This document shows, in pieces, positions 32,239-44,005 of a stretch of DNA of 64,000 nt; positions within the stretch are counted from its first letter, which is position 1, and each line of letters opens with the position of its first letter. The notes under the pieces are model-generated. The model ran no database searches. It had not been told where the DNA came from and was given only the letters and a program-made list of their open reading frames with translations. The DNA is from Terebella lapidaria (taxonomy: Eukaryota > Annelida > Polychaeta > Terebellida > Terebellidae), in assembly GCA_949152475.1 (NCBI GenBank), contig OX424563.1, forward strand, positions 2,701,001 through 2,765,000, in the 5' to 3' direction. Position numbers and translations under genes: made by a program.

Positions 32239-33192
32239 TACGGAAGCCCAGAACGGCCAGCTAGTATTTTTCTAGAGTTTGAATTTGTCTAGTTATTTTT
32301 TTCGAAATCCTGAGAAATATTTTCAAGATTTCGACTTTTTGAATTTTCGTTTTTTTTACTTTTCGTTTTTTCGAATTTTCGTTTTTTCGACTTTTCGACT
32401 TTTTGATTTTTCGAATTTTCGTTTTTTCGACTTTTCGTTTTTTCGATATTTTGACTTTTCGAATTTTCGACTTTTTGAATTTTCGTTTTTTCGACTTTTT
32501 TGATTTTTCGAATTTTCGTTTTTTTGAATTTTCGTTTTCTCGAATTTTCGTTTTTTCGACTTTTTGATTTTTCGTTTTTTCGAATCTAATGGATTATAGG
32601 TGATCTCTGCAGGGTTATGAGCATAATCTGATTGTGACCATGATTAATTAATTGAATATATTAGTAGAAAATATCGCAAATAACACAGACATTTCTTAGT
32701 CATAGCTAGGATACCCTATTGAAGGCTATCACATTTTCTTGGAAAAAGGTGTGTGTTGGGGATCCAAGGGGCCATTGTATACATGTCCGTAGACTTGGTT
32801 ATTGAATGTACATGTACTCACATAGACATGATTGCAATAGTCGAAAAGTCGAAAAATCGAAAAAACGAAAAGTAAAAAAAACGAAAAATCAAAAAGTCGA
32901 AAAAACGAAAGTTCAAAAAGTCGAAAAAACGAAAATTCAAAAAGTCGAAAATTCGAAAAGTCAAAATATCGAAAAAACGAAAAGTCAAAAAAACGAAAAT
33001 TCGAAAAGTCAAAAAGTCGAAAAAACGAAAATTCGAAAAAACGAAAAGTCAAAAAGTCGAAAAAACGAAAAGTAAAAAAAACGAAAATTCAAAAAGTCGA
33101 AATCTTGAAAATATTTCTCAGGATTTCGAAAAAAATAACTAGACAAACTCAAACTCTAGAAAAATGCTAGCTGGCCGTTCTGGGCTTCCGTA
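32239..33192. mobile_element. Foldback element with TTTTCG-rich minisatellite arms and perfect 6-bp TSD
   Basis: CACTTC occurs at 32233-32238 and 33193-33198. The ends are TACGGAAGCCCAGAACGGCC in inverted orientation. Each arm is about 350 bp and is largely made of short TTTTCG / GACTTTTTGA / TTTTTTCGA words (inverse in the right arm), around a ~250-bp unique centre (about 32591-32837). The long Phe-rich and Lys-rich open frames here are by-products of the repeat. Confidence 0.9.
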
Positions 33193-33198
33193 CACTTC

Positions 33199-34053
33199 AC
33201 CTCAGACTAGCTAGAGTGCGCATGCTCAGTAGGGTCTGGGCGGGAAAATTAAACCTGAGGCTGCAGCACACACTAGATCTTTGTGATGATATCATATTAC
33301 ATCGCGTCATGCTCGCATTGACATGCTAGCATTTGTAATCAACAATTTGCAAAAAGTGGCCATCGAAATTCCAAATCATGGGTAAAATACCATTTCGCAA
33401 GGTTACATAATAAGTACAAATATACTATAGCATACACTCTCACATAGATCCCTAACGTCCATTGAAGGTGATATTGAATTCCGTGATATGTGGAAATGAT
33501 ACTCGATACAGTAACGTATCTATGAAATGCCCTGAATAACACATATATGTACATATTATAGAATGGATTTACTACAATGTGTAATGTAATGAGCTGCTGT
33601 CGACCTGCAACCGTCAAGTGTCTACTGTGTAAGTGGATATGGTACTGAATACAAAACACGATTTGTAACCTATGTTGTAAAAACCCCAATTGAGTGCAAA
33701 CACCATAAAACCAACATAATGCGCGCAAATCCTCACGGACAGATTAAACATGACCCGGCAAGTCATTCATGTACCAGTAATTCGATCTCAGATCATTCCA
33801 GTTGATCGAAGACAGCAGTTTGATTTTGTATTCGCTCTGGGTTTGGTTCTGTTGTATGTGCGGAGGACAACGCGACTGATTTGGAAAAGGGCCTACTGTT
33901 GGAGGTTTCTCGTTCAGTGTATTGGCGGAATAGCAGCATACCCAAACCAAAGTCACATTTAGACTTCACGGATGAAAACAGTGAAATTGTGAACAATTAT
34001 TCGGTGGTTTTACCAGTACGGTTGAAATAAATAATCACTGGGATAAAACAACT
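33199..34053. other. Region before the candidate Lys/Arg-rich exon
   Basis: No homology was recognised. 33750-33962 holds a 70-codon frame without a recognised domain. The 100 bases before 34054 could be a 5' UTR if the MSKARGK exon is real. Confidence 0.3.
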
Positions 34054-34074
34054 ATGTCAAAAGCAAGAGGAAAG
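34054..34074 (+). CDS. Candidate first coding exon (MSKARGK) of an unidentified gene
   Basis: ATG TCA AAA GCA AGA GGA AAG is followed directly by a donor-like GTAATA at 34075. It ends in phase 0. It would join in frame to the 27-nt candidate exon at 40261-40287 to give a Lys/Arg/Gly-rich N-terminus. The evidence is composition and splice signals only, and no homologous domain is visible. If true, the retrotransposon fossil sits in its first intron. Confidence 0.3.
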
Positions 34075-34699
34075 GTAATATAGTTTATGTATTTTGTATA
34101 TCCAAAAAGTTCACTGAACCTGTTGGATCTATACAAACAAACGGGTCGGATAATCATTAATAGATATCAAAATTAGTACACCGTCAATACATCGTCCATA
34201 TTATGTTACTCTAATAACAACAAATTAAAAGACTTAAATAATAAATATAGAAGGGTACTAAATAATTTACTTCACGTATAGGACCTATTTGCACGGTACA
34301 TGTATATTTTAAGTTCCAAATAGTGCAGGGTTTACACACTGGTCATCGATTTATGTTTGTATGCTTTGTTTCACATCAGTCGGGTATCCAGGAAACATCA
34401 CATCCCCCACCAATATGTTGTTTGTTCAAATTGAAAGTTCAATACCACATTACCTACGTCAAGTGCCTATACAAAACCTTATAGGCGGGACATAACGTGG
34501 ATTCAATAACTTCATATAAGAATTTTCTTTACGGGTTTGCGTGCATATATCCTTTGCTTTTTCAAAAAAAATATTCATGAACACTTGCAATTGACATCTT
34601 TGTGATTTTACCGTCATAAAAAAATCCCCCGAACATGCACTATATATCGTATAGCAATCATAAATTATTTAGATAGATTTCGGCCAATGACCCCGTGGG

Positions 34700-37600
34700 C
34701 CATTGTGAACCCCAACTGATTGAATGAGAGGATCCGTCACTTGACTCGCATTTGACTCGCACTTGAGCACATGTCGGATAGAATCGTGTAGCAAAGTCCG
34801 GACCACTCATGCCTGCGGAAACACTACTGAGTGGTGAATGCGACAACAAATAGTACGGATGCTTATGGAAATGCCTGAAATCCATCCAGCGAATGATGGA
34901 CGGATACCAATTGCACATCCAGACGAGAGGAATGCTTATCCCATCCGTACCCCAATGGCGTACGCACCTAGCAATGCAGCCGTGGTAGATCTGACTAGTC
35001 TGGAGGCACCGGAGAGAACCAATGTCCTCGAGACCTCCATCTGATTCATCGGTGGGGTTCGGGGGAGCTACCTTCTGGCGTCCTCTGTCTGCGGACGCCG
35101 ACCGGAAGTGTCCAGTATAGGGAAACCATCAGCCTCCACATCTTGTATCAGGGGATCAATGGAGAGCAGGCCTTCATACCAATTCATGTTGTCGATATGG
35201 ACAAACAAGACCCAGTCGGAACCCATGAGGAGAGTATTTGGTCCAGTTTTGCTGCATCACCGGGTCGAACGCAGGGCTGTTCCGCTGGTACAGTGACGTT
35301 CTAGCCAAGGGGTGGACACCTGATGGCCAAGATGCTGCAGTTGTTTTGGTGGCAGCTATCTGCAGTTTCCCCCAGAAGATTCAGCTCAGAGTCTGAGGAA
35401 GAATCCGCATTCTACCAGACCGAGAAGGCACCAGTGCAGTTCGGATTCTTGGACTTGGCAACGCGATAGGCCGTCGGCATTAATGTGGTGCTTACCAGAA
35501 TGGTTCTCAATTTGCAAGTCATATTTTTCGAGTTTGACAAGCCACCGCGTTACCTGTTTGGACGGGTATTGCCAAAAGCTCTTGGTTATCGCCACCGAAA
35601 AACCCTTCGAGGTCCACAGGGCTTATTGGGTACTGATGACCATTGTCAGCACTGACAGTGTGCTCACCTCCACTTTGACACGGGTTCCAGTCAGTAGAAG
35701 GGAACGTCTGTTGTTTGTGCAAAGAACTGAAAACCCGAAAGGCCATGCGGTCAATACGGCCCACTGCCGCTTACCTGGCGGCTGCTCTGACACAGACTGT
35801 AGAGGTCTTGACTGGTCGGACTGGGTGCGCGTGTGACCAGATGCACTGTTCGCATGGTGCTGACATCTTCACTTGTACTCTTGGAGCCAGCTGATCCATG
35901 AGACTTCGTCAGATAGGTGCTAAGAGAGCGCATGATTTTTTAGTCGGATATCTCTTGACATTAAATCTCCTTGCCAGCTGCCTCCAGACGATGAGTCAGA
36001 GGTCTTCCAATCGTATCTGTATCGGCACTCTGGGTTGAGAGCCATTCCTGGAAGAATTCTCTTTTGGTGCCGAAGCCAGTGCTGTTGGTTGGGAGCCATT
36101 TCTTACCGAGGGAGCCCCCTTTTGACGCCCTGGTAGGCACCTTTGGCTGGGTGCTACAGCCACAGAATGGGTTGCATTATCGAAAGGTGCAAATTGTTTG
36201 TACTACATAGAAAGATATTCCAATTTTCACAGTTTAATCATGCATGACTAAAATTGATCAACATTCATAGGGCATGGTCGGTGCTGACCAGTGAGGCGAA
36301 TGAAATTTGTCAACAGTACTGACTTCACTATGCTTGAATGATTTTCCCAGAAGAGGGCATGAAATACAAGGTGGATCTTTACCAAAAGACTTCAATGAAT
36401 TTGCAAATGGCGCAGATAGCCCATTGTCAAAAAGAAATCAGACCTACCCACTAAGGTTACCTGAACCTGATGGGGGAAGTGGATCTCTTATCTTGGTTTT
36501 GTGGGGGTCTTTGGTCTGTATTCTTGATACTTGTGGTTGATTGCACCTTGTTTTTTGGCTGCCTGTTTTTGCGACTTCTCATATGGCAGTTTGATTCACC
36601 ATCTTTTGCATCTTCATTTTGGTCGTGTATTCGTGGCACTTGACATGGCAAAACTCTGTTCATGGTTTTGCGTCTTCATCTGACAGTGATTGTCTCATGC
36701 TGGTCCGTTTGTCATTTGGGGCATGTGTCACTTCTTACGACTTCAATTGTTCGCATTTGCGCAGTTGTAGGTTAATCCATACTGTTGGATTCGATCAAGG
36801 ACGGTTTCAAGGTTTCTGAGGACTTGGTCAATTCAGTTTCCATTCATGGTCATGTCGTCCAGGTAACATATAGTGTTGTCAGAGATAGCCTTACAGTATG
36901 ATGTCCATTAGACGCTCCCCGGTCTGTTACTCAGTCTGAATGGCATTATTTTCAACTAGTACAACCCCCTACTGATCGCAAAAGCAGTCTTTGGTCGGTC
37001 CTCTAGTTCCACTTCAACCTGCCAGTATTCGGAGGCAAGGTCCAGGGTCGAGAAGTACTGTGAACCAGCTAGTAAGTCATTGGTATGTTCTCTTGACGTA
37101 TGACCATTCTTTTTCCTGAGAGGGATGATCTGTGAACTCCATGGAGAGGTGAACAGTTCGATGGCATTGGGTCGGAGCATTTTGGCGAGTTCCTCATCGA
37201 TGATTCGTTGTTGTGACTATTGGGATCCATCGCTCTCGCTACTTGATTGGCACAGCCGATCCGGTGTTTCACAGCTGTTGTGTGTCCGAGGCGTCCATCC
37301 AGTGACATGAAGGAATCTTGACATCGATAGATGAGCTCAAAACTGTGATCTTTTTGCTCGTCGAGTAGCTTTTTACTCTGGAGATCAGGATCAGTTCTTT
37401 GATCGTCTCCCAACAGGGCGTTATCATTATGACGCATCATATAGCCATATATACAGAGCCTGCAGACTGTTCCTCTGAGGTGAAGATGATTTTGTCTCCC
37501 ATCTTGATGATTCTGTTTGCGAAATCGGCTGAGACTTGAATGTCCACCATGAAGTTCATTCTCAGGATAATGCTGTCGGGAATGGGTGCCCCGAAGAATG

Positions 37601-39395
37601 TTACTCTTATCCTTTTTTAAGCAACTCGGATTGTTATGCCAATCTCTCCTTTGACTGGTGAAGTATCGCCATTGACGTAACAGATGCTGATGCTGGGTTG
37701 GAGTTCGCGTAGTCATGATGGGAAGTGTGGTAACAGGTCTCGGCAGATCAGTGAAAATTGCGTGCCACTATCCAAGATGGCTGGTATTCGCTTCCTGCAC
37801 ATCATGATTGGGAGTCGCACTTCAGGACGGCACATCATGGAGAAGGCTCCCAAACAACCAGCAGGTTGGTCTTCAGGCCAGTGCACATTAATATCATGGG
37901 CAGTTTCTGGTCGAGTCAGCAGGCATGCCCATGCAGTGTACTTTGAAATGAAGCTCCTTTCTCTTGCTCAGTCCACTATATCGCTTCCGCATAATCCAAT
38001 GACGTACTTGGTCAAGGCGGCCTCTTCTTTCTGACCAAATGTTTGTCTCCATGGAACGATGTGTCTCTTGATGCCGTTTATTGTGGCTATGAGTGTTGTT
38101 GTGGCAGTCATCAATGTCGCTGTTCCTGTTGTTGTACTTGGTACTCCGATATGGTTGTCTTGACTGTCATGGGTTACGGGTATGTCATGTGGCTTGCGGA
38201 CATACCCTCGATCGATTGGGACGGCCCTGGCACAAAATGTGGTGGTCAATAGTTTGTCATCGCATAAGTGTATGCAAAATAGTTCAGCATTCCGATGGTC
38301 AGCGCCTGTGGCATGGTTGCCACGGATGGGTATCTTGGTTTTTGAAGGTCCATGAAGTGGGGTGTAATCAGTCCTACTGGTCGGACTGGTGCTCCAACGC
38401 TCAGCAAAGCCATTTTTGTGGTCGTCATATTCATTCTTGAGGGTCGGTTGAGCAGTGACTACAATGATAGCAAGTGACTGGTAATCACCTGGGGTCTCGC
38501 TCCCGTGCCTGTTGCTGGCATCTGCATGACGGTTGTCACCAAAGGTGCCAGAGTTGCAGCAGTCAGCTGATTGACCATCGTGCTTGTCAACTGACTGATA
38601 GTCAGCTGCATCAGATGTATTGCATCCTCTATCACGTGAATGCGTGCCGATTATGTTATCAGTGCCCTTTGCATCTTCGGTCGCATCTGTATCTGCGCCT
38701 GGGGTTGTGCTTGTATTCGCGGCCACAACTGGTACACGATTGTGCGATATGGATCGGCTCACTCGATCAGTCATTGGGAGTTTGCCCAAGGATTGTGATA
38801 TGTATATGGCCGCTTTCATACACCATAGTTTGCCACTTCGCCTTTGAAGCATGTGTCGTCTTGAAGATGGTCAATAACGTATTGACCGACTCCACTGTTT
38901 CTTGTCTGTGACGTCACACCCTCGTGTGCTGGTAATATGAATACTGCCAGCCCGGCGTGCTTTCCATCAGTTGTGTCAGAGCTAGGAAGCTGAGAGGACG
39001 ACAGGAGAGCTGTCATGGGCTGCTCCCGTTACCTTCGTTTTGAGCAGAGGGCCCTATAGGGCCCCGGGGACAATTTCATGGGGGGCACAGGAGATAGGCT
39101 ACTTTGATTCTGTACTCACGCGCCTGGATTGGTAGCTTCTGGACCTGGGATGGTGCGTATTGTGTACAGGCTCTGGCAGATTGTGAGGCTTATGTGGTTC
39201 AATCCCCGTGGTGGACCTTCGGCCAGGCCGACCAGCAACACGGCTCAACACACTGGGCTACATGATCGTGATGAAGCATTTCTGAGTCATGTATCGGTCA
39301 GATCTCGTCCAACGGACTACTACCTGGTTCAATTGGTCCTGGCAAGGACTGTGCCGAATGTCGGGGTATGTGTGCCCTAGAGATTCGGCGCCAGA
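34700..39395 (-). mobile_element. Ty3/gypsy-type LTR retrotransposon fossil (broken)
   Basis: It is read on the - strand. A gag-like, low-homology region lies at about 37970-39020 and a reverse transcriptase fragment at about 36956-37180 (FSTLDLASEYWQVEVE, RPKTAFA). An RNase H end lies at about 35450-35595 (VTRWLVKLEKYDLQIE, GKHHINADGLSR). A primer-binding-site-like TGGCGCC stretch lies near 39376-39393, so 39394-39780 may be a remnant of the 5' LTR. No matching LTR was found at the other end, and both limits are approximate. The copy is clearly broken, with numerous interruptions across all parts. It looks old. Confidence 0.75.
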
Positions 39396-40260
39396 AGTTA
39401 CATAAGTTTCCTGGTCATGGCAACCCAGGACCACTGTCACAACGGTAGTTACTTCACAATTCCTTTTTCTGTACAAATATCCAAGGGTTATTTCGAATAT
39501 TGTTTCAACTAGCTCAGAAATACCTGAACATGTGCTTTCCACAAAATCTTCTACAAGAGAGTGTCTATCCTAACTGTCATGGAGGCGTCCGTCAAGGTCA
39601 AGCTCGCACGACGTCCTAGGTCTGGGTTCGCGAGTCACGAGCATCACACATGATGCCAGTCTGCATGTCTGTCCCAGTTATTTTTCATCCGACGCATTTC
39701 CCGAAGTCCGTCGGTCAATGTACGCTGTCTGCTAGTAGGGAGGGGCCGAGTCCTATATGGGTTTATTATATTATTATGCGGTAAGTCTTTGTCGTACGTC
39801 TATCGCTACAAACACCATAGGTTTGTATTTGGGAGCATATTGGAAGAAGTCACCTATAAAGGACATGTTGATGACTTGAATTTGATCTTACCTGATCATC
39901 ATTCATCTTTTATGTCTACCAGGAATATGATATGTCATATTTATCTCGACCATAATTTCATAATAAAAATAATATCAATACTACTACTAATAATAATGTA
40001 AGAAAAATGTGAGAAAAAATCCTATTTAAACTCTCAAAATGTTCTCTAATGTTTACTGGGCGACAGACATTATCTGTAACTTATACTTTCAGTGTGTTTT
40101 TACTTTCATATACCTATAGAAGGCTAACCAATCATTGTATTACGACTCCCAGATTTGCTTCAATCAATTGAATAATGGAATGAAGTGCTGACAAATTTAC
40201 GCGACATTTCGTAATGAAGTGTGTTGTCACGTGTTCACCAAAATGTTTTTGTCATTCCAG
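39396..40260. other. Region between the retrotransposon fossil and the candidate exons
   Basis: Near 39815-39900 is a fragment of the AGGTCA-type repeat family (CATAGGTTTGTATTTGGGAGCATATTGG-like phrase, GATGACTTGAATTTGATC). The rest shows no recognised feature. Confidence 0.4.
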
Positions 40261-40287
40261 AAAACCAGGGGAAAATCTGGAAAAAAG
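40261..40287 (+). CDS. Candidate 27-nt micro-exon (KTRGKSGKK)
   Basis: TTTTTGTCATTCCAG ends at 40260 and GTGAGT begins at 40288: strong signals at both sides of exactly nine codons (AAA ACC AGG GGA AAA TCT GGA AAA AAG). Phase 0 on both sides fits the candidate exon at 34054-34074. The protein family is not recognised. Confidence 0.4.
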
Positions 40288-40820
40288 GTGAGTCGGTTCC
40301 AATGCATTAATATAAAATACTTGTACGTAAGTGTAGAAATTACAATCACTTTTTTGCTGATGGTATGTGGTGCGTGCATCTACTTCCAACCGTTACAGTT
40401 ACTATGTTTATGAACCCTAGTCGTTATGGTACCTTTGATCGGCCCGGTAGCTTAAAATTGTTTGTTCAGATTTGACCAATCTTCCGTTCTATTTTACAGT
40501 CGTTGATTGGTTGTTTTACTGGTATGGCCGATCAATGGTGCCCTGCCGATCATTGGTCCCGCCACTTGCCTTGGTCGCTCATCGAGAACGTTATGTTCTC
40601 GTTTCACGACACGCACAATCATACGAATTGATTACTCACCGTGATAAATAATCTCGAAACCACATATCAAATTTGCAAAGAAAACTTTTGAATATAGGAA
40701 CTACATGCTGCAATCAATGAATATATACAGTAATAATAATAACCATAGTTTCTGACAATAGCCCTACACTTGTCCGATTACTAGTAGTTCAATGAGGGTA
40801 GTTATTTTGAGAGTATTACC

Positions 40821-40964
40821 ATGACAACGCCATACGGCTTCAAAATGGCGACGAAAGCGAAAAGTCGAAGTGGAGGAAGATCTCCATCACAATCTTCGTT
40901 ATCAGTTGGTGGACAAGGTCATGGAAGGAAAAGTGCACGACACAAAGAACAGAGATTCTCCACG
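40821..40964 (+). CDS. Candidate alternative first exon (MATKAKSRSGGRSPSQSS...)
   Basis: Two in-frame ATGs lie at 40821 and 40845; the second has AAAATGGCG context. They are followed by 40 codons rich in Lys, Arg, Ser and Gly, and a donor-like CACG|GTACAC at 40965 in phase 0. The phase and basic composition match the micro-exon at 40261, so it may be an alternative start of the same gene, whose further exons would lie beyond the 19-kb element. Inverted CCAAT boxes (GATTGG, CATTGG) lie 290-340 bp upstream. Confidence 0.35.
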
Positions 40965-41034
40965 GTACACTGTATATTTCAGATAGATCTACTGTACACC
41001 AGAGCCGTCTACTAGACCTCAGTCCTGTCCTCAG

Positions 41035-41340
41035 TGACCGGCGTGAAGTTAGCTACTTGTTACTAGTTCCTTATTCAAATCGAATAAGTAACCAGGAGCT
41101 GGCTACTTATTCAGTCTGGCTACTTATTCAGACATAATTTCCTGATGAATCAAGACTTGAGTGGCACTGCTGAATGTATCACCATTCGACCTGGTACAAT
41201 ATTTTTGGTATATTTAGATCTGCTTATCATTACCCCCCCCCCCCCCCTCCCTCACCCAACCCCCTGCTATGCCCCACGGAGGGTTGTGTAGCTGGTGATG
41301 CCTGTTAGCTTTAGTGTATCAGGACCCAACGCTGGTTCAA
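41035..41340 (+). repeat. Left terminal inverted repeat of the 19-kb element
   Basis: The unique (non-satellite) terminal segment mirrors 59815-60173. It includes a short internal repeat around TGGCTACTTATTCAG (two copies) and a C-rich tract at about 41234-41252. The right copy carries an extra ~60-bp stretch next to its G tract that the left lacks. Confidence 0.85.
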
Positions 41341-43468
41341 AGCTGGCCATTTGTCCATTTTAACATAACTTTTTTGATATTCTAATTCTTGAGCCACCTT
41401 AAATCCTATACTAGTTCGAAGATACATATTAGATATATCAATCAGCATTAGTCCAAAACTGGCTCAGGATTCTATTCTCGAGGTATGACCCATTGAAATA
41501 AAAACTTAAGGAAGTTCAACTTTACGTATTTTCTGACAAAATCCTAATCCTTGAGCCACTCTAACTAATATATTACTTTGAAGCAACATATTAGAAGTAT
41601 CAATCAGCATTAGTTCAAGACTGGCGCAAGATTTCATTTCCGAGATATGACCCATTGAAATGAAAACTTAGCAAAATTCACTTTTTGGGTATTTTGACCA
41701 ACTTTACATATTTTCTGACAAAATCCTAATCCTTGAGCCACCCTAACTAATATATTTCTTTGAAGCAACATATTAGAAGTATCAATCAGCATTAGTTTAA
41801 GACTGGCTCAAGATTTCGTTTCCGAGATATGACGCATTGAAATAAAAACTTAGCGAAATTCACTTTTTGGGTATTTTGACCAACTTTACATATTTTCTGA
41901 CAAAATCCTAATCCTTGAGCCACCCTAACTAATATATTTCTTTGAAGCAACATATTAGAAGTATCAATCAGCATTAGTTCAAGACTGGCTCAAGATTTCG
42001 TTTCCGAGATATGACGCATTGAAATAAAAACTTAGCAAAATTCACTTTTTGGGTATTTTGACCAACTTTACATATTTTCTGACAAAATCCTAATCCTTGA
42101 GCCACCCTAACTAATATATTTCTTTGAAGCAACATATTAGAAGTATCAATCGGCATTAGTTCAAGACTGGCTCAAGATTTCGTTTCCGAGATATGACGCA
42201 TTGAAATAAAAACTTAGCAAAATTCACTTTTTGGGTATTTTGACCAACTTTACATATTTTCTGACAAAATTCTAATCCTTGAGCCACCCTAACTAATATA
42301 TTTCTTTCAAGCAACATATTAGAAGTATCAATCAGCATTAGTTCAAGACTGGCTCAAGATTTCGTTTCCGAGATATGACGCATTGAATTAAAAACTTAGC
42401 AAAAATCACTTTTTGGGTATTTTGACCAACTTTACATGTTTTCTGACAAAATACTAATCCTTGAGCCACCCTAACTAATATATTTCTTTGAAGCAACATA
42501 TTAGAAGTATCAATCAGCATCAGTTCAAGACTGGCTCAAGATTTCGTTTCCGAGATATGACGCATTGAAATAAAAACTTAGCAAAATTCACTTTTTGGGT
42601 ATTTTGACCAAATTTACATATTTTCTGACAAAATCCTAATCCTTGAGCCACCCTAACTAATATATTTCTTTGAAGCAACATATTAGAAGTATCAATCAGC
42701 ATTAGTTTAAGACTGGCTCAAGATTTCGTTTCCGAGATATGACGCATTGAAATAAAAACTTGGTAAAATTCACTTTTTGGGTATTTTGACCAACTTTACA
42801 TATTTTCTGACAAAATCCTAATCCTTGAGCCACCCTAACTAATATATTTCTTTGAAGCAACATATTAGAAGTATCAATCAGCATTAGTTCAAGACTGGCT
42901 CAAGATTTCGTTTCCGAGATATGACGAATTGAAATAAAAAGTTAGCAAACTTCACTTTTTGGGTATTTTGACCAACTTTACATATTTTCTGACAAAATCC
43001 CAATCCTTGAGCCACCCTAACTAATATATTTCTTTGAAGCAACATATTAGAAGTATCAATCAGCATTAGTTCAAGACTGGCTCAAGATTTCGTTTCCGAG
43101 ATATGACGCATTGAAATAAAAACTTAGCAAAATTCACTTTTTGGGTATTTTGACCAACTTTACATATTTTCTGACAAAATCCTAATCCTTGAGCCACCCT
43201 AACTAATATATTTCTTTGAAGCAACATATCAGAAGTATCAATCAGCATTAGTTCAAGACTGGCTCAAGATTTCGTTTCCGAGATATGACGCATTGAAATC
43301 AAAACTTAGCAAAATTCACTTTTTGGGTATTTTGACCAACTTTACATATTCTCTGACAAAATCCTAATCCTTGAGCCACCCTAAGTAATATATTTCTTTG
43401 AAGCAACATATTAGAAGTGTCAGCCAGCATTAGTTCAAGACTGGCTCAAGATTTCGTTTCCGAGATAT
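41341..43468 (-). repeat. 182-bp satellite, left block
   Basis: About 11-12 monomers. The typical monomer holds CTCAAGATTTCGTTTCCGAG, ATATGACGCATTGAAATAAA, TTTTGGGTATTTTGACCAAC, TCCTAATCCTTGAGCCACCC and TATCAATCAGCATTAGTTCA. The first two monomers are more diverged. The block stops at ATAT (43465-43468), where a transposon is inserted, and resumes in register at 49232. Confidence 0.95.
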
Positions 43469-43485
43469 CGACGGGTGAAAACCAG

Positions 43486-44005
43486 AAGGTCGTAAGCGCC
43501 ATTTTCACAATTTTACAAGAGCGTCATTTTTCATCCTGTAGAATTAGTTGTTGCGATCCTTGAAATTTCTTCTGCCACATGCTTTGTAGTAGGGATTGTT
43601 GGTGTCATTTCACTTATTTCATTCACCATAGCTATTATTTTTATTTAATTATCAAAGGAAATGTGACTTACGATGTTCTGGCGTCACGTCTAAACAAGGC
43701 ATATCTATGCGAACTCCTCGCTTTCAAGCATGAACAACGCAAATGGTATTTACGAGGTTCTGGCTCGTCACTATTCCGCAAAGACCTAACACTGACGAAA
43801 CGCCAGAAGGTCGTAAGTGTTTTTCGCGAGGCCACAACTCCGTTCTATTTCAAAATACAACAATGACACGAGTTCATGGCGCAATACGTGGATAGTGGAT
43901 CATACCCGGTAAACGAAATTAAAATTGGAGCAATGTAAATGGGTCAAATCGATAAAACATCGTAACCGCCACACGAGTTCGCCAGAACATCGTAAGTGCC
44001 AGTGG
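43486..44005. repeat. Left subterminal motif cluster
   Basis: Copies of the CCAGAAGGTCGTAAGCGCC motif lie at about 43490, 43670 (inverse, CTTACGATGTTCTGGCGTC), 43748 (inverse), 43800 and 43980. Such clusters often bind transposase; that role is inferred. Confidence 0.65.

Noticed and set aside
32279-33075. Open frames of 74-107 codons rich in Phe/Arg (one strand) or Lys/Glu (the other)
   Set aside because: They are produced by the TTTTCG-type repeat of the foldback element and appear in several overlapping frames. There is no start context and no domain.
33339-33728. 129-codon - strand frame as a gene
   Set aside because: Composition is that of translated AT-rich intergenic DNA. No domain, start context or splice signals support it.
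38473-38911. Overlapping + strand frames in the 37.6-39.4 kb region
   Set aside because: They are antisense shadows of the Ty3/gypsy-type fossil, which reads on the - strand.
41792-43248. The chain of 60-codon frames as a real gene family
   Set aside because: They recur at exactly the satellite period, vary freely among copies, and have no recognised domain or promoter. Kept only as a low-interest observation.
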